Notes: a model not told the origin generated them from the letters alone. A DNA stretch of 64,000 bases from Pseudodonghicola sp048268305 (GCF_048268305.1 NZ_JBLWVT010000002.1:493534-557533); one strand, 5' to 3'. Shown: positions 17,006 through 26,323, counted from the first letter of the stretch. Program-made: numbers and translations.

Positions 17006-18729
17006 TCCTGCACCTCGTCGACCGGCCAGTCGACCGCGCCGGAATGGGTGATCGCGCCGTAATAGGCGCTTTTCACCTGGGCCGCGTATTTCTCATGCGC
17101 GCCGGCCAGACGGCGGGGCGGGCGGGCGGCCAGCGCCTTGCGACGCGCCGCCAGAACCTCTTCGTCCACCAAGAGGTCGATGGCGCGCGCCTCGCGGGTG
17201 TCGATGCGGATGATGTCGCCATTCTCGACCAGCCCCAGCGGGCCGCCGTTATAGGCCTCGGGCGAGAGATAGCCGATGCACATCCCCCGCGTCGCGCCGG
17301 AGAAGCGGCCATCGGTGACCAGCGCCACCTTTTCGCCCATGCCCTGGCCATAGATCACCGCGGTCGGCCCCAACATCTCGCGCATGCCGGGGCCGCCGGC
17401 GGGGCCCTCGTTGCGGATGATGATCACATCGCCCTCCTGGTAATCGCGCTTGCGGACGGCGGCCATGCAATCCTCCTCGCTCTCGAATACCCGCGCCGGG
17501 CCCTCGTGCACCCGGACCTTGAGGCCGGCGACCTTGATGAAGGCGCCCTCGGGGGCGAGGTTGCCCTTCAGCACGATCACCCCGCCCGAGGTGTCGCGCG
17601 GATTGTCGACCGAGCGGATCACCTCGCCATCCGGCGCGGGGGCATCGGCCACCGCCTCGGCCAGGGTCTGACCCGACAGCGTCAACGTGTCGCCATGCAT
17701 GTGACCCGAGCGGATCAGTTCCTTGATAATCACCGGCACGCCGCCCAGACGGTGCACGTCCAGCGCGTAATATTGCCCGCCGGGGCGCAGGTTGCCGATC
17801 AGCGGCGTGCGTTCGAAGACGGCGCCGACATCGTCCATGGTGAAGAGGATGCCGGCCTCATGCGCGATGGCCGAGATATGCATGCCGGCGTTGGTCGACC
17901 CGCCGGTGGCGGCGACGATGGCGCAGGCGTTTTCCAGCGACTTGCGGGTGATCAGATCGCGCGGCAGCGGGCCGCCACGGTCGAGGATCTCCATCACCAT
18001 CTGGCCGGCACGGCGCCCCAGCGCCACCCGTTCGGAATAGACCGCCGGCATGGTGGCGCTGCCGAGCGGAGCGATGCCCAGCACCTCGGAGACCATGCCC
18101 ATGGTATTGGCGGTGAACTGGCCGGGGCAGGCGCCGATGGTGGGCATGGCGACCCGCTCCATCGCGTCCAGATCCGCCTGGCTCATCTCTCCGGTCATCA
18201 CCGCGCCGGCGCCCTCGTAGGTATCGAGGATCGAGACGGTCTTGCCCTTGTAGGTCCCCGGCAGGGTGGAGCCGCCGAAGACGAAGACCGAGGGCACGTT
18301 CAGCCGCACCATCGCCATGATCAGCGCCGGCAGGTTCTTGTCGCAGCCGCCATAGCCGACCAGCCCGTCATAGGCATGGCCGCGCATCACCAGTTCGACC
18401 GAATCCGCGATCAGGTCGCGCGACATCAGTGAATTCTTCATCCCCTGGTGGTTCATCGAAAACCCGTCGGAGACCGAGATGGTGGTGAATTCGCGCGGCG
18501 TGCCGCCGGCCTCCTGCACGCCGCGATAGGCATAGCGCGCCTGATCGCCCAGATTGGCGTTGCAGGGCGAGGTTTCGCCGGCGGTCGAGACCACGCCGAT
18601 CATCGGCCGCGCCATCGCGTTGTCGTCGAGGCCCTGACCACGATAGAAGGCGCGGTGCGGCACCCGGTCGAGCCCGTCGGTGGTAATGCGCGAGCGGAGC
18701 TTGCGGTTGCTCGCCTTGGGATCTGTCAT
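17002..18729 (-). CDS. IlvD/Edd-family dehydratase
   Basis: A 575-residue dihydroxy-acid/sugar-acid dehydratase with an iron-sulfur cluster. The cluster cysteines appear in SPCNANLG, GGCDKN and GACPGQFTANTM, and the C-terminal VTDGRFSGATRG is the family signature. Length and lack of other ilv genes nearby favour a catabolic sugar-acid or substituted glycerate dehydratase over branched-chain biosynthesis. It heads the operon with the hydroxyacid dehydrogenase and the arylmalonate decarboxylase-like gene. The expected product would be a 2-keto-3-deoxy acid, which fits the divergent 2-keto-acid hydratase-like gene (inference). Confidence 0.88.
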   Translation of the reverse strand: MTDPKASNRKLRSRITTDGLDRVPHRAFYRGQGLDDNAMARPMIGVVSTAGETSPCNANLGDQARYAYRGVQEAGGTPREFTTISVSDGFSMNHQGMKNSLMSRDLIADSVELVMRGHAYDGLVGYGGCDKNLPALIMAMVRLNVPSVFVFGGSTLPGTYKGKTVSILDTYEGAGAVMTGEMSQADLDAMERVAMPTIGACPGQFTANTMGMVSEVLGIAPLGSATMPAVYSERVALGRRAGQMVMEILDRGGPLPRDLITRKSLENACAIVAATGGSTNAGMHISAIAHEAGILFTMDDVGAVFERTPLIGNLRPGGQYYALDVHRLGGVPVIIKELIRSGHMHGDTLTLSGQTLAEAVADAPAPDGEVIRSVDNPRDTSGGVIVLKGNLAPEGAFIKVAGLKVRVHEGPARVFESEEDCMAAVRKRDYQEGDVIIIRNEGPAGGPGMREMLGPTAVIYGQGMGEKVALVTDGRFSGATRGMCIGYLSPEAYNGGPLGLVENGDIIRIDTREARAIDLLVDEEVLAARRKALAARPPRRLAGAHEKYAAQVKSAYYGAITHSGAVDWPVDEVQE

Positions 18730-18920
18730 CTTGGTGTTCCTTCTGTCTTCTGTGCCGCCCGCGCTGGCGGGCGCTGGCGGCTCACGTTGGGGCGATCTTA
18801 GCGGCAGGATCGGTGTTGTGGAGAGAAAACGGCGTGGTGCGGGGGCGGGCTCTGGTCATTGGCGGGGGCGCAGGCCAACATGCGCGGCGACACCTCAGGA
18901 CCGGAACGGGAGAGTGAAAC

Positions 18921-19700
18921 GTGATCCTTGATATCGAAACCGCCGCCACCGCCATGGCCGCAGCCCGACGCGATCTGGCGCCCTACGATCTGCCCCAGGG
19001 GCTGGGCGGCGCGCCCTTTGCTGATGCCTATGCCTTTCAGGACGCCTACGTGGCGGCGATCGGCGCGCCGGTTGCAGGCTTTAAGCTGGCGGTGAACGGC
19101 AAGCCGCAGCAGGCGCATTTCGGCGTCAGCGAACCGGCCTGGGCGCGGGTTCTGGCGCCGGAAGTGTACCCGAGCGGCGTGGCCCTGCCCAAGGCGGCCT
19201 TTGGCGAGCTTTGCATCGAGGCGGAGATCACCGCGATTCTGGGTCAGGGCGTGACGGCACTGAAAGGCGCTGTGACGCCCGGGCAGGCGAAGGGCGCGAT
19301 CGAGAGCCTGCGCGCCTCGATCGAGCTGATCGACCAGCGCGGCATTTCCATTGCCGGGGTCGAACTGGGCCAGGCCATCGCCGCCAATGTCTTCAACGCC
19401 GGCTGCGTGCTGGGCGAGGGCGGCATCGCCCCGGAAGCGCTCGATCTGGAAAACCTTCATGTCACCCTGACACTCGACGGTGAATTGGCGGGCGAGGCCA
19501 CCGGGGCGGCCCCGCAGGATCCCTTCGAGGCGGTGGCCTGGTTGCTCAGCGCGCTGAACGCGCGGGGCACCGAGATCGCGCCGGGGATGTTGATCATGTG
19601 CGGCACCCATCTGCCGCTGAAGGTGCTGGCGCCTTCGGTCAGCCGCGTCGAGGTCGGCATGGGGCCGCTCGGCAGCGTTGCCTTCTCGCGCACGGAGTGA
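18921..19700 (+). CDS. 2-Keto-4-pentenoate hydratase/fumarylacetoacetase-fold protein
   Basis: A 259-residue protein of the MhpD/FAH fold. FKLAVNGKPQQ resembles the GYKVG substrate segment, CIEAEITAILG holds the metal-binding acidic residues, and ASIELIDQR is the third ligand region. Relatives hydrate 2-hydroxypentadienoate or decarboxylate 4-oxalocrotonate. The GTG start at 18921 follows GGGAGAG. It is divergent from the IlvD/Edd operon and convergent with the TRAP operon, 36 bases away. It may act on the 2-keto acid released by the neighbouring dehydratase (inference). Confidence 0.83.
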   Translation: MILDIETAATAMAAARRDLAPYDLPQGLGGAPFADAYAFQDAYVAAIGAPVAGFKLAVNGKPQQAHFGVSEPAWARVLAPEVYPSGVALPKAAFGELCIEAEITAILGQGVTALKGAVTPGQAKGAIESLRASIELIDQRGISIAGVELGQAIAANVFNAGCVLGEGGIAPEALDLENLHVTLTLDGELAGEATGAAPQDPFEAVAWLLSALNARGTEIAPGMLIMCGTHLPLKVLAPSVSRVEVGMGPLGSVAFSRTE

Positions 19701-19736
19701 GAGGCGTCGGGGCCGGCGTCAAACCGGCCCCGACCG

Positions 19737-21029
19737 TCAGGCCACGTAAGAGGCCAGCCAGGTCGACAGCACCGGCACCACCACGATCAGCGTCAGCCGG
19801 AAGATATCGGCCACCCAGAAGGGGGTCACCCCGCGGAAGATCGTGCCGGTGGTCACATCCGGCAGCACACCGCGCAGCACGAAGACGTTCATCCCCACCG
19901 GCGGGGTGATCAGGCTGATCTCGGTCACCACCACGACGACGATGCCGAACCAGATGGCGTCATAGCCGAGCTGCATCACCAGCGGATAGAAGATCGGCAC
20001 CGTCAGCAGGATCATCGACATGCTCTCGAACACGCAGCCCAACAGCAGATAGATCACCAGGATCGCCAGGATCACCAGCCAGGGGGTATCGGCGAACTGC
20101 ATCGCGAAGGTCACCAGCCCCTGCGGGAAATCGGTGATGTTGATGAAATTCGCGAACAGCAGCGCACCGATCAGCACGGTGAACAGCATGGCGGTGGTCT
20201 CGACGCTTTCGACCAGGATTTCCTTCAGCACCTTCCAGGTCAGCGCGCCGCGGAGCAGCGCGAAGAGGAAGGAGCCGAGCGCGCCGATGCCGGCGGCCTC
20301 GGTCGGGCTGAAGACGCCGCCATAGATGCCGCCCATCACCACGAGGAAGAGCACCAGCACCCCCCAGACGTTCCTGAGCGCGCGCAGCCGCTCGGGCCAG
20401 CTTTGACGTTCGGCGGCGGGGCCTTCCTCGGGGCGGCGCCAGGCGACCCAGCGCACGGCGAGCAGATAGAACAGCATGCCGATGGCGCCCGGGATGATCC
20501 CCGCGGCGAAGAGCTTGCCGATGCTCTGCTGGGTGAGGATGCCGTACATCACCAGCATGACCGAGGGCGGGATCAGGATGCCCAGCGTGCCGCCCGCCGC
20601 GATCGAGCCGGTGGCCAGCGAATCCGAATAGCCGAACCGCCGCATCGACGGCATGGCGACCTTGGACATGGTGGCGGCGGTGGCCAGAGACGATCCGCAG
20701 ATGGCCGAGAACCCGCCGCAGGCGACCACGGTCGCCATCGCCAGCCCGCCTTTCCTGTGTCCCAGGAAAGCGTTCGAGGCGTTGTAAAGTTCGGCCGCGA
20801 GCCGGGCGCGGGCGACGAAGTTGCCCATCAGGACGAAAAGCGGCACCACCGAAAGCTCGTAATTGATGGCGGCGTCGAAGGCGGTCTGGCCGACGTTGTA
20901 GAGCGCGGCCGAGGGGTTCATCACCCAGGCCATGCCGGCGAAGCCCACCAGCGCCATGACAAAGGCGATGGGGATGCGCAGGAAGGCCAGAACGAGAAGG
21001 GCGGCAAGGCCGATGAGGGCTTCGGTCAT
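19737..21029 (-). CDS. TRAP transporter large permease (DctM), module 1
   Basis: A 430-residue DctM-type permease with about 12 transmembrane helices and conserved motifs GGFSAICGSS and GGTLGILIPPS. The start at 21029 is one base after the DctQ stop; the longer frame upstream is the overlap with DctQ coding DNA. Together with the DctQ and DctP genes it forms a sodium-driven importer for an organic acid, the terminal part of the Rieske oxygenase operon. The substrate is probably the aromatic or related acid used by that oxygenase (inference). Confidence 0.93.
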   Translation of the reverse strand: MTEALIGLAALLVLAFLRIPIAFVMALVGFAGMAWVMNPSAALYNVGQTAFDAAINYELSVVPLFVLMGNFVARARLAAELYNASNAFLGHRKGGLAMATVVACGGFSAICGSSLATAATMSKVAMPSMRRFGYSDSLATGSIAAGGTLGILIPPSVMLVMYGILTQQSIGKLFAAGIIPGAIGMLFYLLAVRWVAWRRPEEGPAAERQSWPERLRALRNVWGVLVLFLVVMGGIYGGVFSPTEAAGIGALGSFLFALLRGALTWKVLKEILVESVETTAMLFTVLIGALLFANFINITDFPQGLVTFAMQFADTPWLVILAILVIYLLLGCVFESMSMILLTVPIFYPLVMQLGYDAIWFGIVVVVVTEISLITPPVGMNVFVLRGVLPDVTTGTIFRGVTPFWVADIFRLTLIVVVPVLSTWLASYVA

Positions 21030-21030
21030 G

Positions 21031-21552
21031 TCACTTGCTCCCCGGGATTTTGCGGCCCTTGAGGACCAGGACGACATTGCCCAGAGCCGCGAGCGTCGCC
21101 ACCGCGCAGAGCACGGCCATCAGCGTGCTGAACGGCCACATCGGCAGGAACAGCTCGTCGGTGACCTCTTCGTATTCGTATTGGGTCATCGACTTGACGG
21201 CCAGCCGCCAGGCGATCAGCCCCAGCGACACGGTGCAGAAGAGATGCACGAAGACCGCCTGGATCTTGGCCATCGGCAACGGGATGATGTCATCCAGCAA
21301 GTCGACGGTGATGTGGTTTTCGTTCAGCACCGTCAGCGGCAGCGCACAGAAGATGATGGCGGGCATCATCAGCGACACGACCTCGTAAGTCGCGGGCAGG
21401 GGGGCGGAAAAGAGATACCGCCCCATCACATCGGCGAAGGTCAGGAACATCATCGCGAACAGCAGGATGCAGGCGATATAGGTCAAAAACCACGCCAATG
21501 GGGAGAAACCGCGGATATGATCCGCGGCCCCATGGGTTTTCTGAATATCCAC
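21031..21552 (-). CDS. TRAP transporter small permease (DctQ), module 1
   Basis: A 173-residue protein with four hydrophobic helices (about 20-45, 55-78, 95-118 and 140-162), the usual DctQ topology. The motifs YLFSAPLPATYEV and INEN-like VLNENHITVDL match the family. It sits between DctP (21 bases upstream) and DctM (one base downstream) in the same direction, so it is the small membrane subunit of this TRAP system. Confidence 0.92.
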   Translation of the reverse strand: MDIQKTHGAADHIRGFSPLAWFLTYIACILLFAMMFLTFADVMGRYLFSAPLPATYEVVSLMMPAIIFCALPLTVLNENHITVDLLDDIIPLPMAKIQAVFVHLFCTVSLGLIAWRLAVKSMTQYEYEEVTDELFLPMWPFSTLMAVLCAVATLAALGNVVLVLKGRKIPGSK

Positions 21553-21573
21553 TATCGGAGTCCTTTCGAGACC

Positions 21574-22608
21574 TTACTTGGCCTCAGCCTCGAGCTCTTT
21601 CACCTGCTCCTGGAAGTAGGCGTACATCGCCTTGCCATCGAGCCCTTCGGCCTCGGCGGTGGCATAATATTCGTCGAGGAACTGATCGCGCAGCTTGGTG
21701 ATCGCTTCCATCAGCTCGGGCGTGGCATCGGCGATGGTATTGCCGTTGGCCTTCAGATCCGCGAGCCCCTTGGCGTTGACCACATCCCAGCCATGACCGG
21801 CGATCTTGGCGAAGGCTTCGCCGGAATATTGGTCGATGATCGCCTTCTCGTCCGCCGGCAGGCTGTCATAGGTCTTCTTGTTCATGAACAGGAAGTGGCT
21901 GGAGGAATACCAGCCGCCCGGCACGTTGGTCGAGAACTTGGTGACATCGGTCAGGTTGAAGCTGGTCACGCTCTCATAGGGGAACATGATGCCGTCGGCG
22001 ATGCCGCTGGAGAGGATCTCATAGGATTTCGACGAGGGCTGGCTGATCGACACGCCACCCCAGGCCTCGGTGATCGCCTTGGGGATCGGGCCGCCGGTGC
22101 GCATCTTCTGGCCTTCCATGTCGGCCGGGCTTTCGATCAGCTTCTTGGTGTGGTGCACCTGACCCGGGCCATGCGACATCATGCCGACCAGATAGAGCCC
22201 CTTGTAGAGATCCTTGTCGGCGAGGAACTTGTCGTGGGTGCGCTGCAGCGCGATCGAGGTGATCTCGGCGCTGTCGCCCAGAAGCGGCAGTTCGGCGAAG
22301 AGATAGGCGGCGAACTGCTTGCGCGCATAGCCATGCACCGAGAAGGAGACATCGGCCTGACCGGTGCGCACCGCGTCGAGCGAGCCTTGCGGCGAGGCGA
22401 CGGCCTTGGGCAGCCGCTTGAAGGTGATCTTGCCGTTCGAGGCTTTTTCGACCGCTTCGATCCAGGGGATATAGACGTTCACGTTGACCGGATGGGTCCA
22501 GGGGATCCAGGACGAATAGGTCAATTCGGTGGCGAGCGCCGCGCTGGCCGACAGGGCGGCCGCGGCGATGCCGGCCGAAACGGTGGCGATCAGGCGTTTC
22601 ATCATCAT
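21574..22608 (-). CDS. TRAP transporter substrate-binding protein (DctP), module 1
   Basis: A 344-residue periplasmic solute receptor with an Ala-rich signal peptide (cleavage near ALA-TEL, about residue 27). The receptor core includes GQKMRTGGPIPKAI, the region carrying the conserved carboxylate-binding Arg. Three Met codons open the gene; 22608 is chosen because AGGAG lies six bases before it, and the open frame upstream has no support. The substrate should be a carboxylate. The adjoining oxygenase genes suggest an aromatic acid. Confidence 0.92.
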   Translation of the reverse strand: MMMKRLIATVSAGIAAAALSASAALATELTYSSWIPWTHPVNVNVYIPWIEAVEKASNGKITFKRLPKAVASPQGSLDAVRTGQADVSFSVHGYARKQFAAYLFAELPLLGDSAEITSIALQRTHDKFLADKDLYKGLYLVGMMSHGPGQVHHTKKLIESPADMEGQKMRTGGPIPKAITEAWGGVSISQPSSKSYEILSSGIADGIMFPYESVTSFNLTDVTKFSTNVPGGWYSSSHFLFMNKKTYDSLPADEKAIIDQYSGEAFAKIAGHGWDVVNAKGLADLKANGNTIADATPELMEAITKLRDQFLDEYYATAEAEGLDGKAMYAYFQEQVKELEAEAK

Positions 22609-22629
22609 TGTCGTACTCCTGTTGGTATC

Positions 22630-22667
22630 GGCCCGTTGGCGGGCCTGTTTGATGCCTGGGTCAGGCA
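22630..22667 (-). other. Intercistronic hairpins before the TRAP receptor gene
   Basis: In the 110-base gap, GGCCCG-TTGG-CGGGCC (22630-22645) and TGCCTG-GGT-CAGGCA (22653-22667) are perfect stem-loops. Neither has a T-run on the minus strand. They could set the higher expression that receptor genes usually need, or the second could be an operator of an internal promoter. Confidence 0.45.
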
Positions 22668-22718
22668 CTAGTTTCGTTGACTGGTAAACAAAGGCAAACC
22701 CCCAATCGGAGGATGAGA

Positions 22719-23444
22719 TCACAATTGCAGCGTTCCGACGCTGGCGCCGCCGCAGACGTAAAGCGTTTGCCCGGTGACGAAGCTGTTTTCGGGCGCGCAG
22801 AAGAACAATAGCGCGTTCGAGATATCGCTTACCTCGCCGAGCCTGCCAACCGGGATTCGGGCGGCCAGGGCGGTTTCCTGATCGCTGTCCTTCTTGATGA
22901 TATCCCAGAAGTTGTCGGTGCGGACCGGGCCGGGGGCCACGACGTTCACCGTGATGCCGTGACGGGCCAGCTCCAGCGCCCATGTGCGGGCCATGCCGAT
23001 GATTCCGGCCTTGGTGGCGGAATAGGCGGTGCGCGTTGGCACCCCCAGCGCGGCGCGCGAACTGGTAAAGACCACGCGACCGAACTGCCGCGCCTTCATC
23101 GCCGGCAGCGCCGATTGCAGCAGCGTCAGCGCGGCGCCCAGATGCAGCTGGGTCAGCGCCAGCAGATCCTCGGGGCGCGCATCCTCGACCAGGTTGGGAC
23201 GGATCATCCCGGCGTTGTGGATCAGATGGGTCACCTCGAACCGGCTGGCGATCTCGGCCGCGGTCTGCGCCGTGGCGGCCGGGTCCATCAGATCGGTCGG
23301 CAGGCTGACCAGATTGTCATGGGTGAACTCGGGATCGTCCAGCGCTACCGAGACCACGCGATAGCCGCGCTCCAGCAGCCGCCGGGCCAGATCGGCGCCG
23401 ATCCCGTGGCTGCCCCCGGTGATGACGGCGGTATAATCGGTCAT
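22719..23444 (-). CDS. SDR-family dehydrogenase (cis-diol dehydrogenase candidate)
   Basis: A 241-residue classical SDR with ITGGSHGIG near the N-terminus, NAGM, the Ser of VFTSSRAA and YSATK as Tyr-x-x-x-Lys. It lies directly after the Rieske oxygenase beta subunit (66 bases), where a cis-dihydrodiol dehydrogenase that restores the aromatic ring is expected. That role is inference from context, as the protein itself is a generic SDR. Confidence 0.85.
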   Translation of the reverse strand: MTDYTAVITGGSHGIGADLARRLLERGYRVVSVALDDPEFTHDNLVSLPTDLMDPAATAQTAAEIASRFEVTHLIHNAGMIRPNLVEDARPEDLLALTQLHLGAALTLLQSALPAMKARQFGRVVFTSSRAALGVPTRTAYSATKAGIIGMARTWALELARHGITVNVVAPGPVRTDNFWDIIKKDSDQETALAARIPVGRLGEVSDISNALLFFCAPENSFVTGQTLYVCGGASVGTLQL

Positions 23445-23510
23445 GTGGTGTTCCTTGTGGCGGTCGTCCGAACGAAAACGGACGCCCTGGCGGGGGCGTC
23501 CGGAGAAGGG

Positions 23511-23993
23511 TCAGGGCAGCAACTGGATATTGCCGAAGGCGGCATCGCAGTTCAGCAGATCAACACGCTTGTTCGCGATCCTGATCTGGCCCTCCACCAC
23601 CGTCAGCTCATGCGTGGCGGTGATCGCCAGCAGGAACTGATCGTCCAGCCGGGTTTCCACGTAATGCATGTTGGTATTGGTGACATAGCGGTTCGCCTCG
23701 GCGTCGATCACATCGACGAAGGGGCGCTGGATCACATGGTGACAGCGGCTTTTCGGCTTTTGGCTGAAGGTGCGCGCGCCGTTCAGCCGTTCGACCCTGA
23801 GCCGCAGCATGAACTGATCCTCGTACAAGAGCGAGGTAACCAGGTCGGGGTCGGTCTGCTTGTAGTCGAGCGGCATCCAATAGATCCCCTCGGGCATCCA
23901 GAGATCGAGCCAGTCGTTGTAACGACCCTCGTCCAGCATGCGGGTCTCGTTATAGATGAAGTCGATCAGATCGTCGCGGGAAGGAAAGCTCAT
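23511..23993 (-). CDS. Rieske-type ring-hydroxylating oxygenase, beta subunit
   Basis: A 160-residue protein of the small-subunit family (cystatin-like fold). It has FIYNETRMLDEGRYNDWLDLW at the start and the TNMHYVETRL strand region typical of these beta subunits. The subunit is structural and supports an alpha3beta3 hexamer. The ATG at 23993 overlaps the alpha-subunit stop (ATGA). The frame runs open upstream inside the alpha gene, which is a shadow. Confidence 0.9.
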   Translation of the reverse strand: MSFPSRDDLIDFIYNETRMLDEGRYNDWLDLWMPEGIYWMPLDYKQTDPDLVTSLLYEDQFMLRLRVERLNGARTFSQKPKSRCHHVIQRPFVDVIDAEANRYVTNTNMHYVETRLDDQFLLAITATHELTVVEGQIRIANKRVDLLNCDAAFGNIQLLP

Positions 23994-25342
23994 TCTGCGG
24001 CCTCCGCCTTGGCTGCCTGCGGCGCGGGATGCATGAACTTCACCCAGGCGTCGAACTGGTTGCGCATTTGCCGTTCGGTGGTGCCGTTCTCCACCGCCTC
24101 CTGGGTGAAATCCTCGTCCTCGTGATAGAGGCGCTGGATGTTGACCCATTCGATGCCATCGGCGGCCAGCCCTTCCTGGGCGCGTTCGTACATCTCGAGG
24201 TCGTCATGGCCCACCATCGAGGTCGGCGCGTTGATCAGCCTGTTGTACATCGCGGTGCGCGCCAGCAACTGGTCGGGGGCGCCGACCAGCCGGTAGATAT
24301 AGCTTTCCACCAGCGTCTTGTCCGGGCCGAGGGGAATGAAGTTCCGCAGCTGCTGGATCGGCCCCTTGATCATGATATTGGGGAAATAGACGGTGTTGTG
24401 CCGGCTCTCGCCCAGGATCTGTTTCGCCTTTTCCTCGCCATAGGTCGCGACCATCTGGTCGAAATATCCCGGGATGGCTGAATAATCCGAATGGATCGAA
24501 TGATGCACGCCGGTATGGCCATGGCCGTTGGGCCAGGTGCGGATGCCCATGTTCTCGAAGAACTCGTAAGGGCTCATGAAGGGCGCGATGATCTCCATCG
24601 CCATCGGCTTCGGCTTGTCCGCCGGCCAGTCCATGCTTTCGAAGATCTTCACCGCCGTGCCGGCGCTGGATTCATGCGCGACCATCGGGTGGCAGGTGTC
24701 GGTCTGGTTCTCGACCAGCATCTTCCAGTTGCACTTGTGCATGTAACGAAGCGGCGGCCCCGCCACCTCGAGCCGGCCCTCGGGCGAGCGGTCGACCATA
24801 TTGTCGAGCGACGACAGGCTGTCGCCGAAGAACTCCTCGAACCCGATGCCTTCTTCGGCAAGACGGGCGAAGATGAAGCCGCGATAGTTCTTCACCGCGC
24901 CCACCGACTTCATGCCGTGGCCGCTGACGGTTTCTTCCAGGCCGGTGCCCTCGTATCCCTTCTTCAGCGGGATCGCCAATTGGCAGCCGTCGGTCTTGAA
25001 CGACCAGGCGTGATAGGGGCAGCGGAAGAACTTGCCGGTATTGCCCTCGCGGTCGATGGCGATCTTGGTGCCCTTGTGCGGGCAGCGGTTATAGAGAACG
25101 TAGATCTCGTTATCGCTATGGCGGACCTGGATGACAGGCTGATCGCCGATCTGGGTGGTATAGTAATCCCCCTTGTTCGGCGTCTGGCTGTCGTGGCCGA
25201 CGAAGACCCAGGTATTGGCGAAGAGATGCTTCATCTCCAGCCTATAGACATCTGGGTCGGTATAGACATCGCGATGAACCTGGAAGGGCTGCACCAGGTC
25301 GGTGACGGTGTCGATCGTATAGGCGGGCGTTTCGGCTGGCAT
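23990..25342 (-). CDS. Rieske-type ring-hydroxylating oxygenase, alpha subunit
   Basis: A 450-residue catalytic subunit. The Rieske cluster ligands are Cys87-x-His89 and Cys108-x-x-His111. The mononuclear iron site shows Asp215-x-x-His218-x4-His223 in NQTDTCHPMVAH, with a third acidic ligand probably in GHDDLEMY. It inserts oxygen into an aromatic ring or demethylates a methoxy or amine group. The beta subunit and a reductase flank it. No ring-cleavage dioxygenase gene is in the window. The substrate cannot be assigned; the TRAP genes suggest an aromatic carboxylate. Confidence 0.93.
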   Translation of the reverse strand: MPAETPAYTIDTVTDLVQPFQVHRDVYTDPDVYRLEMKHLFANTWVFVGHDSQTPNKGDYYTTQIGDQPVIQVRHSDNEIYVLYNRCPHKGTKIAIDREGNTGKFFRCPYHAWSFKTDGCQLAIPLKKGYEGTGLEETVSGHGMKSVGAVKNYRGFIFARLAEEGIGFEEFFGDSLSSLDNMVDRSPEGRLEVAGPPLRYMHKCNWKMLVENQTDTCHPMVAHESSAGTAVKIFESMDWPADKPKPMAMEIIAPFMSPYEFFENMGIRTWPNGHGHTGVHHSIHSDYSAIPGYFDQMVATYGEEKAKQILGESRHNTVYFPNIMIKGPIQQLRNFIPLGPDKTLVESYIYRLVGAPDQLLARTAMYNRLINAPTSMVGHDDLEMYERAQEGLAADGIEWVNIQRLYHEDEDFTQEAVENGTTERQMRNQFDAWVKFMHPAPQAAKAEAAE

Positions 25343-25356
25343 GAGACGTTCCTTTC

Positions 25357-26298
25357 CTACAGGTCCAGGACGAGCCGGGGCGATTTCGCGCGGCTGACGC
25401 AGATTTGCATGAGTTTGCCTTCGGCCTTTTCGGCCTCAGACAGCACCACGTCGCGGTGATCGGGGATGCCAGAGATCACGGTGGTCTGGCAGATGCCGCA
25501 ATCGCCGCGCTGGCAATCATAGATCAGGTCCATGCCGCCGGCTTCCAGCACCTCGACGATGGTCTTGTCGGGCGGGATCACGAAGACCTCTCCGGTCGAG
25601 GCGATCTCGACCTCGAAGGCGGTATCGCCCGCCTCGTGCTGGGCGGCGGTGAACAATTCGAAATGGATGTGCGCATCGGGCAGACCGGCGGTAGTGGCGG
25701 CGGCGCGGGCGGCCTCGATCATCGGCTTCGGGCCGCAGACATAAAGATGCGTGGCCGGATCGACATGGGCGAAGAGGTGGTCGAGGTTCAGCGGCGCCAC
25801 GTCGTCATGGTGAAAGGTGACGGCGGCACCGAAGGCGGCGGCCAGCTCGACCTCATAGGCCATGACCCCGCGGCTGCGGGTGGCGTAATGCAGCGCGAAG
25901 GGGCGGTTGGCCGCGGTCAGCGCGGTGGCCATCGACAGGATCGGGGTGATGCCGATGCCCCCCGCCAGCAGCAGCGCCGGCCCGGCGTGATCCGCCAGCG
26001 GAAAATCGTTCTTCGGCCCGGTGACGGACAGCGTATCGCCGACCGTCAATTCGTGCATCCGCATGGACCCGCCGTCGCCCTCGGCTTCGCGCTGAACCGC
26101 GATGCGGCAGGTCTCGGGCGCGTCGCCGGCCCAGTCGACCAGTGAATAGGACCGGGTGCCGAGCGTCCCGAGATCGAAGGTCAGATGGGCGCCGGCGCTA
26201 TGCGGCGGCAGCGGCGCGTCATCGGCGGTGCGCAGTGTGAATTCCCGAATGCGGTCGGTCAGATCGCGCAGGCTGTCTATGACCAGTTCTTGTGTCAC
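25357..26298 (-). CDS. Phthalate-dioxygenase-reductase/VanB-type reductase
   Basis: About 313 residues in the order flavin domain (RSYSL), NAD domain (LLAGGIGITPIL, VCGPKPM) and C-terminal plant-type 2Fe-2S domain (DCQRGDCGICQT plus a last Cys in MQICVS). This is the one-protein electron chain NADH-FMN-2Fe2S that feeds a Rieske oxygenase. The frame allows an ATG at 26337, but that codon lies inside a 16-bp palindrome that looks like an operator. The GTG at 26298 with AGGGAG upstream is preferred. First gene of the oxygenase/SDR/TRAP operon. Confidence 0.9.
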   Translation of the reverse strand: MTQELVIDSLRDLTDRIREFTLRTADDAPLPPHSAGAHLTFDLGTLGTRSYSLVDWAGDAPETCRIAVQREAEGDGGSMRMHELTVGDTLSVTGPKNDFPLADHAGPALLLAGGIGITPILSMATALTAANRPFALHYATRSRGVMAYEVELAAAFGAAVTFHHDDVAPLNLDHLFAHVDPATHLYVCGPKPMIEAARAAATTAGLPDAHIHFELFTAAQHEAGDTAFEVEIASTGEVFVIPPDKTIVEVLEAGGMDLIYDCQRGDCGICQTTVISGIPDHRDVVLSEAEKAEGKLMQICVSRAKSPRLVLDL

Positions 26299-26323
26299 GT
26301 TATTATTACTCCCTGTGCAAATA

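Noticed and set aside
17002..18729. Biosynthetic ilvD
   Set aside because: No other branched-chain biosynthesis gene is near, and it is coupled to catabolic-type genes; the family also includes sugar-acid dehydratases.
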